DNA of 17,304 nt, from contig CABMPS010000018.1 of NCBI GenBank assembly GCA_902388545.1, forward strand, positions 1 through 17,304. Reading direction: 5' to 3'. Position 1 is the first letter of the stretch; each line of letters starts with the position of its first letter. The notes below the pieces were generated by a model. The model was not told where the DNA came from. It saw only the letters and a list, made by a program, of their open reading frames with translations, and made no database searches. The translations under genes were made by a program, and so were the position numbers. The DNA comes from an uncultured Collinsella sp. Its GTDB lineage: Bacteria; Actinomycetota; Coriobacteriia; Coriobacteriales; Coriobacteriaceae. Of this stretch, positions 7,901 through 16,631 are shown piece by piece.

Positions 7901-10900
7901 GAGGTTCCGCCAAACGTTGTGTTAGATACCTTTGTGTTGGTGACGTTGATGACGTCGGCACCGCTGTTAATCGCGCCAAGTAGACCGCCGCTCCACCTGC
8001 CCTTGATCGTGGCGCTCTCAATCGCGATATTGTTGCAGGCTATGTTCACATTGCTGAAGTAGTAGCCGATAAGTCCGCCCGAGCATTGGTCGGTGCCGGC
8101 AATGTTGATATTCTCGACGCTACAGTCCTCAAACCAGTACGTGTTGGGGCTGCCACTGCTCGTGACCTCGCCAATCAAGCCGCCCGCATTACGGATGCTA
8201 TTGTTCGTTCCGGTGGCATCGCCGATGATGGCGCTCTTGGCATCGCCTCCGGCATCAATGCGCACGTTGCTTATAGAAATAACGCCTCTATAGGCGCTTC
8301 CGACCACACCGCCGGCGCCCATGTACTTATCGGTGTTCGACCCGGTGGCGAGTACATTTACCCCAGAGATGACTGCCGTGCTCGATGCGACGGCTTCCGT
8401 GATGCCAATTTTGGTGTTCACCGATACGTTACTGGAGGTATAACCGAACACGCCGCCCACGTAGGGTGTTGTACCCGTGGCGGTTATGGTCGAGTTTTTG
8501 CCAATAGTCTTCTCGTATACCCCTGTGGCCGCGGTTGTCCACACGCCGCACGGCGAGGCGATCGCACCCACATAGCCGCCAACGTACTTCTCGCCCGTGA
8601 CGCTAAGGCCAGTGTATGAGCAGTCACAGAGATTCGCGGGCGCCTGCGTGCCGGAGCCGAAATTGACCATATAGGTCACGTCGTTATCCGTCCTTCGGCT
8701 GGTACGGCCCGAGCTGCCAAGAAGCCCTCCTACGCTCTTTGCGCCCAACACGGTGCAGTTCTTCATCTGTACGTTGCGGTAGACGCCACGCGTGTTGCCG
8801 TCGTAGTTGGCCGTTGCGCCCGCCAAAAGGCCGGTGCCGATGAGGTCGTTCGATGCCGGTCCCGAGGCAATGCTACCGTTGGCGTCTTTGTACGTGAGCG
8901 ATACGTTGCAGTTACTAAAGGTGAGGTCTTTGACCTGAGCGCCGTCATTCGCGGTGACGCTCTGCCCCACATTGGTTGAGGTGAACATCACGGTGCTGAA
9001 TAGGCCGCCCACGCCCGAGACCTTATAGTCGTCATCGGCATATTCGACGACGCCGTAAGTGGCATCTTTGGTGCCCACCGTGATGGTGGCCCCGTTGCCG
9101 TCGATCGTTGCCACGTGCGGCGTGATGCGGTCGCGATCGGTGGACGCCTCGTTCGAGCTGCAAGCATTGGAATAGTAACGGCCGCTGAGACCCACGTATC
9201 CCGTGCCGTAGCCAGTCATATCATAGGTGGCATTTTCCTTGAACTCCAGGCTCATGCCGATCGATTTCGACGCGCACACGTAGCCCGTTTGGTAGTCGGC
9301 AGCGTAGGACGCCACCAGGTAGGGCGAATTTACATCGTCATCATGGTTGAGCGGGCCGTGCCACCCCTGTTTGCCCGGGGCCTTCTGGTCATCGTTTTTG
9401 GCGGTTTCGAAATCGCCGGAAGCGCTCGCAGGCTTGCCCACGCAGTCGTAGCTGGCATTTCGCACCTTACCATATTCCTTGTTGCCAAACAGGTAGCCGT
9501 TTATCGCCGGGTCCTGCTTATCGCTGCCCCAGTACGCCTTGGAGCCGCGGAACACGCCATAATTAGCGTAGTCAGTATGTGCCGCTCCAGCACCCGCACC
9601 CGAGCTAATGATGGCCGAGAGCACCAAAAGGCCCTGGGCGTTTTCCACCGTGGTCACGGGTGCCTCGGCATCAGTGCCGATATACTTGTTGTCGGTGCCC
9701 GTGGTAGTGACGCAGGCAGCTCCCTTGTTTGTGAGCTCGTTGATCTTGTAGTTAGCGTTACCGTTTTCGACTTTGCAGCCCTCGCTAAAGGCATAGCCAT
9801 CAATCACACGACCAACGTAGGGATTGTCGTACTGCCGGAAGTTGCCCGTTCCAAGACCCTGAGACTTGTCGCTGGTTCCAGCGCGCCAAGACGTCCCTGA
9901 CATATTGCGGAAGATCACACCGCCGCCCGCAATGGCACCAACGTAACCGCCGATGGGAACAAGATGTGGCTTAGTTCCGCCACCAGCAACCGTAAAGCCG
10001 GTTGTGGAGTTATCGGGCGTTGTCCCATTCACGGCCACACCGTCGATAATGTTATCGCCGCCAAGGATGCAGCCGATAACGCCACCGAAGAACGACGTCG
10101 GAACACCGTCGGCATCCTTGGCAGAATAAGTAATAGTCGCCGACGCGTTCACATAGCGAATATTCAGATCGCGCACCACGCTGCCGTAACTATAGGGAAT
10201 AAGGCCGCGAAGCGAACCCTCGTTATTCTCTATCTTGATGGTTGCCTTTTTATCACCTTTAGGGTTGCCAACGATGACGCCACGGAACGGGTTGGCTTTG
10301 TTGCCAAAACCGCCAAACGATGCGCCGTCGAGGGTGATCGTATTACCCCCGGTAGGTTCAATACTGTAGTACGCGCTTTGGATATAGCGGTGCATCATCT
10401 CGTCGGAAAGTGTGGCCGAAGGATCAGTGGTGTCGCCGGTCTTCTTTTCCCACTTCTTCCCAGTGTCTTTCGCCTGCTTATAGACGTACGTAACCTCATT
10501 GTCGGTTTTATTGTCGCTGCGGCGAGTACAGAGCGTACTCTGGTTGACGGCAATGGTGACCTCCCAACCGTCGAGCGCAGTTTGGTTGTTGATGTAGTTG
10601 GCGATGGCGTTCATCTCAGTCGCGTCCTTAACGGCATACGGATCGCCATATGTGCCGCATCCCTCTACCAGCTTTGGAATGCGCTGGTTGACTTTAATTT
10701 CATGATATTGGACGCCGCTCTCGGTGGCCTTTCCCTTATAAACATAAGGAAGATAGCCACCAAACCAAGGCCTGACGTCACCGTCCTTCTTACCATCAAC
10801 CGTCACATAGCCGCTCACGGCACCATACGTCGCTTCGTCGTAATACCAAAGCTGCTTGCCCGGGTACTCCGTACTCCCATCAATCTCAGATCCGTATGTC

Positions 10901-13900
10901 ACCTTGCCTGCATCGGCATCGGCATCGGCCTTAGTAAAGGTGTAGTCCGCAGAGCCCGTGCTCGTGCTTCCGTAGCCAAAACTCTCCAGCAGGCTCGCAT
11001 GGGTGAAGATCGTTTTGTTCTTTTGGCTGGGCAAGCTGATTTGCTCAAACTTTGCCGTCACCTGATCGGCCTCACTGCCTACACCAAGCTTTCCGAACAG
11101 CGACGTAGCCGCCTTGGTGTCACTCGTGTACCCAGTAGTCTTGATATTCTTCGCGTTCAGGCTCACGTACTTCTGCATCTCGTTGATGAGCAGAGGCATA
11201 TAGGCGTTAGCATCCGTGGCGCTGTTGGCGCCGTCGACAATCAGATTGTTGAGCGTAAGACCATCAATTGAGATCTTTCTAATCTTGGTGCCATTGCCGT
11301 CGCTGGACCCATACACGTAGCGGCACACGAGCGCGCCCGAAGAGCTTCCGCTTGCTCCATCAGTGTCTTCAGAGCTCTTTCCGTCATTAATAACGGGCCC
11401 AACAGTACCACGCAAAGTGACGTTTTTTACTGTGAGATCGCCGTTTGCCACCGTTCGAAAAAGACCGCAGTGCATGTTCTCGTGCTGGGTAGCATCGGAA
11501 TTTAGCTTGTTGCCATTCTGCTCGGCCTTGATCTTGGAGTAACAGAAGGTAATGGTCGCATTCTCAACCGTCACCTCTCCGCTCGGCTGAGTGGGATAAT
11601 AGCTGTAGCCGGCCAAATCGATTGTACCCGTTATGGTTATGGAATCATCGAGCCCTGTCGTGCCATTGGGAACGATTGTCGAACGAATACCTTCGGGAGC
11701 ATAACGGTAAGCAGACCATAAGAGCAGCTTTTCCGCTGTATCGATTTGACTGCCACTAAAGCCGCCTTCACAATTCTTAGAGGCTATGTCGAGGTTGTAG
11801 AAGTAGCGGGTATTGCCGTTCGTATTCTGGCTTCGACCGAAAGACGAGCGATTATGGTAGCTGTTGTCTTTTGTGGAATCGCCGTCCATGTCCAGCTTGT
11901 TTTTCTGTGTGTGTAGCGAAACGACCGTGTTCCAGTCGGCGTCCATGAGCTTGCTGCCGTTGTTTGGTTTTACACCGCTGCCAACCCATTCATCGAAGGA
12001 CGTTACGCCCGACGCAACGATGGCCCCCTCGCCGGTGGGCACCCTATAGGCGGTATCCCAATAAGCCCTGTCCTCCAAGTACAGGCCTAGGTAGCTCTCG
12101 ACGCCATATGTCGTCTTATCATCCACCTTGCAGCCGCGGCAAACTAGAACGCCGAGCGTCTGAGCGGCGCCCGCATTAATGGTTGTGCCCGAGAGATCGA
12201 TGGCATAGTTGTTGATAATCCAGTGGCCGCTCGCGGCGTATACAAGACCACCGAGTTCCTTGGAATCATCCGCAGTCGCGGTTATAGAAGCGTTGGTCGT
12301 TTTCAGAGCATAAGAGTTTTCATTCTTGTTAATGCTCTCATCTCCGATAGTTACGACCGCGTTGCCCCAGCTATAACCCAAGAAACCACCCGTGCCATTG
12401 AGCTTATCGCCGTTCCTGCCGACTTTCATTTCGAATGAATTGAACGAAAGGCCCGAAATGTTCACGTACTTATCAGCTGAGTTGGCTATTGTCCCTGCAT
12501 TGTAGGTACTCTGTGCGATGCAGCCGATAAGACCACCGACTTGGGCAATCTTGCCGCCGGCGCAATCGCCAGTTTCGATTGATCCGGCGACTTCGAGGCC
12601 CGCAACATTGAATGACGAGCCATAATCGCCCGCATAACCAATGGCGCCGCCAATGCGACTATTGCCGTTAAGCGTTTTAGTTGCAGCGATGGTCGCTTGA
12701 GCCTTGCTGTTATCCTTAAACGCAACCGTAGAAGCCGCCAACACGCTGCCCGCAATACCACCAATGTTCACGTCATTGGCAAACGTATCATCGCACGCGA
12801 TATTCGTTTTGCACGTTACGCCAGACAATGACAGGTTGCCGACGATGGCACACGCAAGCGACCCGGCATCGATAGCCGAACCGTTATCGAACTTCATGGA
12901 GCCAGCGATTGTGACGTTGGAGATGGTTGCACCGTTGACGGCCGCGAACAAGCCCAAGCGGCCGTGGCGGTAGATTTTGCCGTTGCCGTTGCTCGTGTTA
13001 TTGCCGTCGAGCACGTCTTCACCACGCTTGCCGTACGCCTCGCCGACGGCAAGATTGATTGTGCCGCCACCGTTCAACGTTCCCGAGAAAACTTGCGAGC
13101 CGTCTGCACGATCCTGCGTGAAACCCGTCAGGCCCGTGCCTTTGAGATCAATAGTGCCGTTCACCGTAATGGTCGAGGACTGCAAGCCGTTAAGGTTGTT
13201 TTCGGTAACGCCGTCAACCATCGAGTAGTAGCCGTTGGTTTGCCAGGTAATCGCAAGCTTGGCGAAATCCTCAGCTGTGGTTAGGGCGTAGGCACCGTTA
13301 GCTGCCGTCAGCGAATCCGGCAAGGTCAACTTATGAGTGTCCGCATCAAGCTTAATGAAGTCGCCGCCCAGACGAACAACTTCACCGTAGGTCGCGATGT
13401 CGTCCGTCTTTGAGGCTGAGTTGCTACGCTTGAAGGTCCAGACCGCAGCGCCCTTGTCTCCCAGATCACCATTAGAGCCATTGCCGGCAGCGAAGATCAG
13501 CGCGTTGTGGTTCTCGTATACGAGCTGACCCGTCGTGGCGTTCTCGCCAAAACTTGCGCCCGACAGATCCGTGATGCCGCTGAATTTGATTACAGCATTC
13601 CACGCGGATCCCGCAATTCCCGCGGCACGGTTGCTTTGCACCTTACCGATAGGATTGTCGCTTGTAAGTTTGAAATCTCGCACGTCAAGGACATTGCGCG
13701 TATCGACAACGCCCACGGCGCCACCGAACTTTCCGGTACCCGTTCGCGCCGAAGCATCTCCCTTGCACGCAACCGTCACGCCGTTGAAGACAACGGCAAC
13801 GGGCTGCGAGTTAGGATTTGCGCTATCGCCAACATAGCCAACAACGCCGCCTGCGTCGGACAACTTGCTCGCAAGGTCAAACTCAATTAAGCACGTATTC

Positions 13901-15633
13901 TTATTATCTGCATCCTTTTCAACAACAAAGGCGCGCAAAGCGCCGTCGTCGTCCGTTTTCGTCGCGAACACCTTGCCGACAAGGCCGCCGTAGCTGCCGT
14001 TGACACTAACATCTTCTGGTAAGGCGAGTTTGCTCTTATACGTCCCGCCTTGCACCACGATGTCTCCATTAGAGATATCGGCCATGCCAAAAAGAGCGCC
14101 GGCGCGCTGCGACGCACCAAGAGTCACAAGGTCGCCCAGGTCGAACATATTGGACGTAACGGCAAATCCTTGCGCAAAGCTCACGTCGCCGATAACGCCA
14201 CCAGAGCAAGCGCTGTTCTCGTCGCCAATATTTAGAGGACACCCAATCTGCTTATTATCCGCGCCCAGTGTGAGCACGGTCGCTTTACCAATAAAACCGC
14301 CGCTGGCAGTTGTGCCCTTGACGGTGAGCGCGTGTAGGTCGAGAGCTTTCGCGACGTTGACCATGGCACCCGTGCTCGAGCCAACGAGTCCTACAACGCC
14401 ACCGGCGGAGCCGTTCGTAGACTGGACGGTGGCGGTGGGAACGTTTGCCAGAGTGCCAATGCTCAGGGTCGCACCGTCCTTGACTTCGCCTACGAGCAGG
14501 CCAGCGTTGCCAGAGCTCGTTTTGACGGCTCCGCCTGAGGTCAGATCGTTGGGGAACGTGACGGACTCAACCGTCAAGCTCCCGCTCTCGACCGTGTTGG
14601 CAATCAAGCCAATGTTGCCCGTCGCATTCGCGTTGAGATTCTTTCGAGAATCGGTGAGGCTATAGGTAACGTTCGCAGCAAGGTCGCCCGTCGTCGCACC
14701 CAGGAGGGGTGCCGTCAAGGCGGAAGTCGCATCCTTCACATCAACGTTCACGGGTTCCACGATGTCAACCGACGCGATGAGTGTCTTGCTCTCTTCGCCG
14801 TTTTCCGCACCGCTGACCTTCGAAGCGGCCATCGGCGCGCTATAGCTAGTCGCGCCCACCCACTTTATCCTGACCGTTTTGTTTTGGTCAGACAGCTTGA
14901 GGTTATTAAAAACCGTCCGATCAGTCGTAAGCTCGACGGGACTATCAACGTCCCTATAGATCCTGCCTTCAAACGGACATTCATCACTGCCAAGACCCTG
15001 GAAAGACATGCCGTTATTTGCCGACTCAGTGAGCTTCGCATCGCCCGTGATGATAACCTTGATCTGCGCATCATAGTAAAGCGAAGCGTCGGCGTTAGAC
15101 AGGGCGGCGAACGCCTCCGACGACGTGACATTGAGGCTTTTGATTCCACTGTTATCTTCTTTGAGCTCGATGCCTTCCGCACCATTAGCCTCGAGCAGCT
15201 CGACAAGCTTTTCCAAATCCGTGATCGTCGCACCAGCCTGGGCCTCAGCGTCCTCCGAAGTCGCATCATCGGCATCTTGCTCGGCGTCGTCAGCGGCGGT
15301 ATCGTCAGCGGCATCGTCGCCTTCCGTCTGGTCGCCCGTGGAATCGGAACCCGTAGCGCTATCGGTGGTATCGCCTGCTGCAGCGTCATCCTTCGCCGCG
15401 TCATCCCCAGCACTGTCGCTGTCGGCGCCGGTATCACTCGACCCAAACCCATTCGCGGCGTCGCCGTTGGTCTCGCCGCTCTCGGCAGTATCCAACGCCT
15501 TCGCAGATGCGGCAGCAATCTCGTTCGAGATGTTCTGCCAGCCTGCCGCCACAGCAGCCACCGTGGGCGAGCATGCTTGGAGCACCATGACCACCGTCAT
15601 GAACTCTGCGAATATGCGCTTTGCCGTTCTCAT
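4963..15633 (-). CDS. Giant (3556 aa) exported GLUG-repeat beta-helix surface protein
   Basis: The frame is uninterrupted. A basic N-terminus and hydrophobic stretch (residues 5-30) are followed by AVAA|GW, a likely signal peptidase I site; LQAC at 18-21 resembles a poor lipobox. Residues about 46-134 are Asp/Ala/Ser/Thr-rich and very acidic. Residues about 137-2600 are beta-helix-like: GLUG-type motifs such as GGLIGYYF, GGVVGYVG, GGYVGAIA recur about 25 times, often 28-50 residues apart. At least five modules each open with a short helix of the TAEDFAKLA type (about residues 137, 787, 1298, 1669, 1995), mostly followed by an F-x-G / GNGATI-like strand. Residues about 2600-3556 are beta-rich, Ig-like in appearance, ending NYRLVMTASL...DYVTYTLTRVN. 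No LPXTG, SLH or C-terminal membrane anchor is seen, so the attachment mode is unknown. An adhesin or surface-layer fibre is the likeliest role (inferred). AAGAGG lies ten bases before the ATG; the 314-aa partner ends 39 bases upstream. About 36 cysteines are scattered along it. Confidence 0.9.
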   Translation of the reverse strand: MRTAKRIFAEFMTVVMVLQACSPTVAAVAAGWQNISNEIAAASAKALDTAESGETNGDAANGFGSSDTGADSDSAGDDAAKDDAAAGDTTDSATGSDSTGDQTEGDDAADDTAADDAEQDADDATSEDAEAQAGATITDLEKLVELLEANGAEGIELKEDNSGIKSLNVTSSEAFAALSNADASLYYDAQIKVIITGDAKLTESANNGMSFQGLGSDECPFEGRIYRDVDSPVELTTDRTVFNNLKLSDQNKTVRIKWVGATSYSAPMAASKVSGAENGEESKTLIASVDIVEPVNVDVKDATSALTAPLLGATTGDLAANVTYSLTDSRKNLNANATGNIGLIANTVESGSLTVESVTFPNDLTSGGAVKTSSGNAGLLVGEVKDGATLSIGTLANVPTATVQSTNGSAGGVVGLVGSSTGAMVNVAKALDLHALTVKGTTASGGFIGKATVLTLGADNKQIGCPLNIGDENSACSGGVIGDVSFAQGFAVTSNMFDLGDLVTLGASQRAGALFGMADISNGDIVVQGGTYKSKLALPEDVSVNGSYGGLVGKVFATKTDDDGALRAFVVEKDADNKNTCLIEFDLASKLSDAGGVVGYVGDSANPNSQPVAVVFNGVTVACKGDASARTGTGKFGGAVGVVDTRNVLDVRDFKLTSDNPIGKVQSNRAAGIAGSAWNAVIKFSGITDLSGASFGENATTGQLVYENHNALIFAAGNGSNGDLGDKGAAVWTFKRSNSASKTDDIATYGEVVRLGGDFIKLDADTHKLTLPDSLTAANGAYALTTAEDFAKLAITWQTNGYYSMVDGVTENNLNGLQSSTITVNGTIDLKGTGLTGFTQDRADGSQVFSGTLNGGGTINLAVGEAYGKRGEDVLDGNNTSNGNGKIYRHGRLGLFAAVNGATISNVTIAGSMKFDNGSAIDAGSLACAIVGNLSLSGVTCKTNIACDDTFANDVNIGGIAGSVLAASTVAFKDNSKAQATIAATKTLNGNSRIGGAIGYAGDYGSSFNVAGLEVAGSIETGDCAGGKIAQVGGLIGCIAQSTYNAGTIANSADKYVNISGLSFNSFEMKVGRNGDKLNGTGGFLGYSWGNAVVTIGDESINKNENSYALKTTNASITATADDSKELGGLVYAASGHWIINNYAIDLSGTTINAGAAQTLGVLVCRGCKVDDKTTYGVESYLGLYLEDRAYWDTAYRVPTGEGAIVASGVTSFDEWVGSGVKPNNGSKLMDADWNTVVSLHTQKNKLDMDGDSTKDNSYHNRSSFGRSQNTNGNTRYFYNLDIASKNCEGGFSGSQIDTAEKLLLWSAYRYAPEGIRSTIVPNGTTGLDDSITITGTIDLAGYSYYPTQPSGEVTVENATITFCYSKIKAEQNGNKLNSDATQHENMHCGLFRTVANGDLTVKNVTLRGTVGPVINDGKSSEDTDGASGSSSGALVCRYVYGSSDGNGTKIRKISIDGLTLNNLIVDGANSATDANAYMPLLINEMQKYVSLNAKNIKTTGYTSDTKAATSLFGKLGVGSEADQVTAKFEQISLPSQKNKTIFTHASLLESFGYGSTSTGSADYTFTKADADADAGKVTYGSEIDGSTEYPGKQLWYYDEATYGAVSGYVTVDGKKDGDVRPWFGGYLPYVYKGKATESGVQYHEIKVNQRIPKLVEGCGTYGDPYAVKDATEMNAIANYINNQTALDGWEVTIAVNQSTLCTRRSDNKTDNEVTYVYKQAKDTGKKWEKKTGDTTDPSATLSDEMMHRYIQSAYYSIEPTGGNTITLDGASFGGFGNKANPFRGVIVGNPKGDKKATIKIENNEGSLRGLIPYSYGSVVRDLNIRYVNASATITYSAKDADGVPTSFFGGVIGCILGGDNIIDGVAVNGTTPDNSTTGFTVAGGGTKPHLVPIGGYVGAIAGGGVIFRNMSGTSWRAGTSDKSQGLGTGNFRQYDNPYVGRVIDGYAFSEGCKVENGNANYKINELTNKGAACVTTTGTDNKYIGTDAEAPVTTVENAQGLLVLSAIISSGAGAGAAHTDYANYGVFRGSKAYWGSDKQDPAINGYLFGNKEYGKVRNASYDCVGKPASASGDFETAKNDDQKAPGKQGWHGPLNHDDDVNSPYLVASYAADYQTGYVCASKSIGMSLEFKENATYDMTGYGTGYVGLSGRYYSNACSSNEASTDRDRITPHVATIDGNGATITVGTKDATYGVVEYADDDYKVSGVGGLFSTVMFTSTNVGQSVTANDGAQVKDLTFSNCNVSLTYKDANGSIASGPASNDLIGTGLLAGATANYDGNTRGVYRNVQMKNCTVLGAKSVGGLLGSSGRTSRRTDNDVTYMVNFGSGTQAPANLCDCSYTGLSVTGEKYVGGYVGAIASPCGVWTTAATGVYEKTIGKNSTITATGTTPYVGGVFGYTSSNVSVNTKIGITEAVASSTAVISGVNVLATGSNTDKYMGAGGVVGSAYRGVISISNVRIDAGGDAKSAIIGDATGTNNSIRNAGGLIGEVTSSGSPNTYWFEDCSVENINIAGTDQCSGGLIGYYFSNVNIACNNIAIESATIKGRWSGGLLGAINSGADVINVTNTKVSNTTFGGTSNGGIAGDGRGQFHLVNVLMDSNTYKLGSKQGVLLGEVDTNGYSLSAAGVNVKLGNGKTTRDLPPMVYTTNAAAVNMKSYIAFGDYNDTLEAPDKGITLYGADNTATTAASPYVTTSPVSTLAARASDNDTTDRYLFGDGATIDTAATVQSEAGTGVADRYTYTNIGGINDNGAYQNKSSYDASSVASKFNSNNDTSSNQATADFPVLVISGNDNTTVKSYLNIVTNGGFSDACRLNNENGTNPHVTAKAEVFQLKDGVFVKDGDASNNPTLRVVNNGKNNMSFSPSSDWDNGKGRFTLLTVTFTEAGQSYNVQVPIIVKRKLEIDFTATYDYGTQFKEKDYANLGKDAHVLTSFGEPMTGLLTWTYNSANGKEVDFGWDSYMAAGGSMKGLGKSILFNGADGRLPQGTQLTLIDANVDGKAGGREYHYTVGEGGATSVSLSGNDGFKDSAGNPYQERWLSEILGVSATQDGAGTWTVCDNEAEATAKAKLDGKWTLFKVAGADVPSNSRYTLKVPKEKDTGREKRASESVYLVVNVPKSGDGVTQASINGFTASSIDSNSSGGRISWNLHHVLRTDGSDDIQNSTASTYSILSNYEQNVVDKKDGACIPVSKSEDGAAYVLSLDVMDTVTFSPSQYYTESDHLFYQLDTSLCRYGANNNLMGVSSFPSGTSAIAKFYVAIGNQNYRWSGSDWEPYDASTPAFTQIVTDTGDDSLRLTLDHDLAGIRKRAAGGSFTVRTVVEEIRLTPDGCNKVISLSKQSGEDACTKMSYTAKLSTRKEGLNTSSLTQTKRGNVGYYRMDTGDTTITLSAPDKSQLGINVDDLRPIANGTIGLGATYELGGLSNAAEAIANADSVVYTLSLQRRGTDGTYESVTDDISNYVTVTESKLAAVAPSGSTITFTDSKENGKFKTKNGNTTFSLPFTVKVNTQVEQREQFYANYRLVMTASLVKGDVASATPQSPDYVTYTLTRVNLNGIDH

Positions 15634-15672
15634 CGATTCCGTACCTCTTATCCTAAAACTCCGCTTCCAGAG

Positions 15673-16617
15673 TTATCGAGTCTCCGTCGCGCCCGTCAGA
15701 GTAGTTCCGCTCACGCTAATGTCCAGGTCGCCCCAGCCACCGGGCGTTTTGCCGTCCGCTCGGTAAAAGTTGACGACCATCGAACCCGGCTCCATGGTGA
15801 ACGTAGCCTTGCGAGCTGCAGCATCCACCGTCGCGCTATGGTTGGTCTCAAAGAACGGGTCGATCTCCACGTTCTCCCCCCACGTGAGCGTGACGTTTGC
15901 CGGTGCGCCCGTAACCGTCACGCGGTAGTTGTACGCAGCGTAATCAGCAAACTTGCCAGCCTCATCAACCAGCGCGCCCTCAACCGCAGCAGTCTTGACC
16001 TCGGCCCTCTTTGACGGCACGACTTTCGCCGCCAGACAGGTGAGCTCGGTGCCGGGGCTCTTCTCCGATACGACCGTCGCCCTAATCACAAAGTAGGCAT
16101 GTCCCAACTTGTCCTCAGGGAACGTCACGGTGTAGTCGTGCTTGGTGGGCTGATTCTCCGGAAGTGTGACGCTGCCGCTGGGCTGGGGCGCATAACTCCA
16201 CGTGGCATCATCGAGCCCATGCCCCTCGACCGTTAAGGTGTACGTCACGTTTTTGTCGTTGCAGAAGTTGCTATTGCTCAGCAAATAGTTGTAGATGCTA
16301 AAGGTGAAGCTGCACTGTCCGCCGCTGGGATACACCGTAACGGAGCGCTGGGCACGGTCGAGGTCGTCGTTGCTAGGCGCACTCATATAGCCCGTGAGCA
16401 AATCGCTCGCAAACAGGCTCTGCGCGGTGCCCGTTGCGGCGACGGACTTTAGAAATCCGTTGGCGGTGTAGGCGGAATAGGTAAAGTAACCACCCGTCAC
16501 GAGCGCCACGGCGCAAACAAGTGCGATTGCCGCCACAACCAGCTTATTCTTGACTAGGCTTTTGCTTTTTGCCAGCTGCTCGCGCTCGGCATCCTGCTGC
16601 CTCCCTTGCTTCTCCAT
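15673..16617 (-). CDS. Membrane-anchored surface protein with TasA/SipW-like N-terminus
   Basis: 314 residues. A charged cytoplasmic head (1-25, rich in K, Q, E, R) leads into one hydrophobic segment at 26-45 ending LVTGGYFTYSAYTANGF. The Gly-Gly-x-Phe-x-x-Tyr pattern at the end of the hydrophobic core resembles the signal region of SipW-processed TasA/camelysin-type proteins (typically GG..AYFTD...N.F). The remainder is beta-strand-rich, with phrases such as VTYTLTVEGHG, YRVTVTGAPANVTLTWGE and MVVNFYRADG suggesting two or more beta-sandwich domains. The ATG at 16615-16617 has AGGAG at 16629-16633 plus a G-run nearer, and that AGGAG overlaps the stop of the upstream gene. It precedes the giant gene by 39 bases with no terminator, so it is probably co-expressed and may form a fibre, anchor or export partner. 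No specific family name is certain. Confidence 0.8.
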   Translation of the reverse strand: MEKQGRQQDAEREQLAKSKSLVKNKLVVAAIALVCAVALVTGGYFTYSAYTANGFLKSVAATGTAQSLFASDLLTGYMSAPSNDDLDRAQRSVTVYPSGGQCSFTFSIYNYLLSNSNFCNDKNVTYTLTVEGHGLDDATWSYAPQPSGSVTLPENQPTKHDYTVTFPEDKLGHAYFVIRATVVSEKSPGTELTCLAAKVVPSKRAEVKTAAVEGALVDEAGKFADYAAYNYRVTVTGAPANVTLTWGENVEIDPFFETNHSATVDAAARKATFTMEPGSMVVNFYRADGKTPGGWGDLDISVSGTTLTGATETR

Positions 16618-16631
16618 GTGCGCCCCCTCTC

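Noticed and set aside
9964..11271. 435-codon open frame on the plus strand
   Set aside because: It lies wholly antisense to the giant gene, whose frame is continuous and has clear GLUG motifs. The translation shows no domain and no ribosome-binding site was found, so it is a shadow frame.
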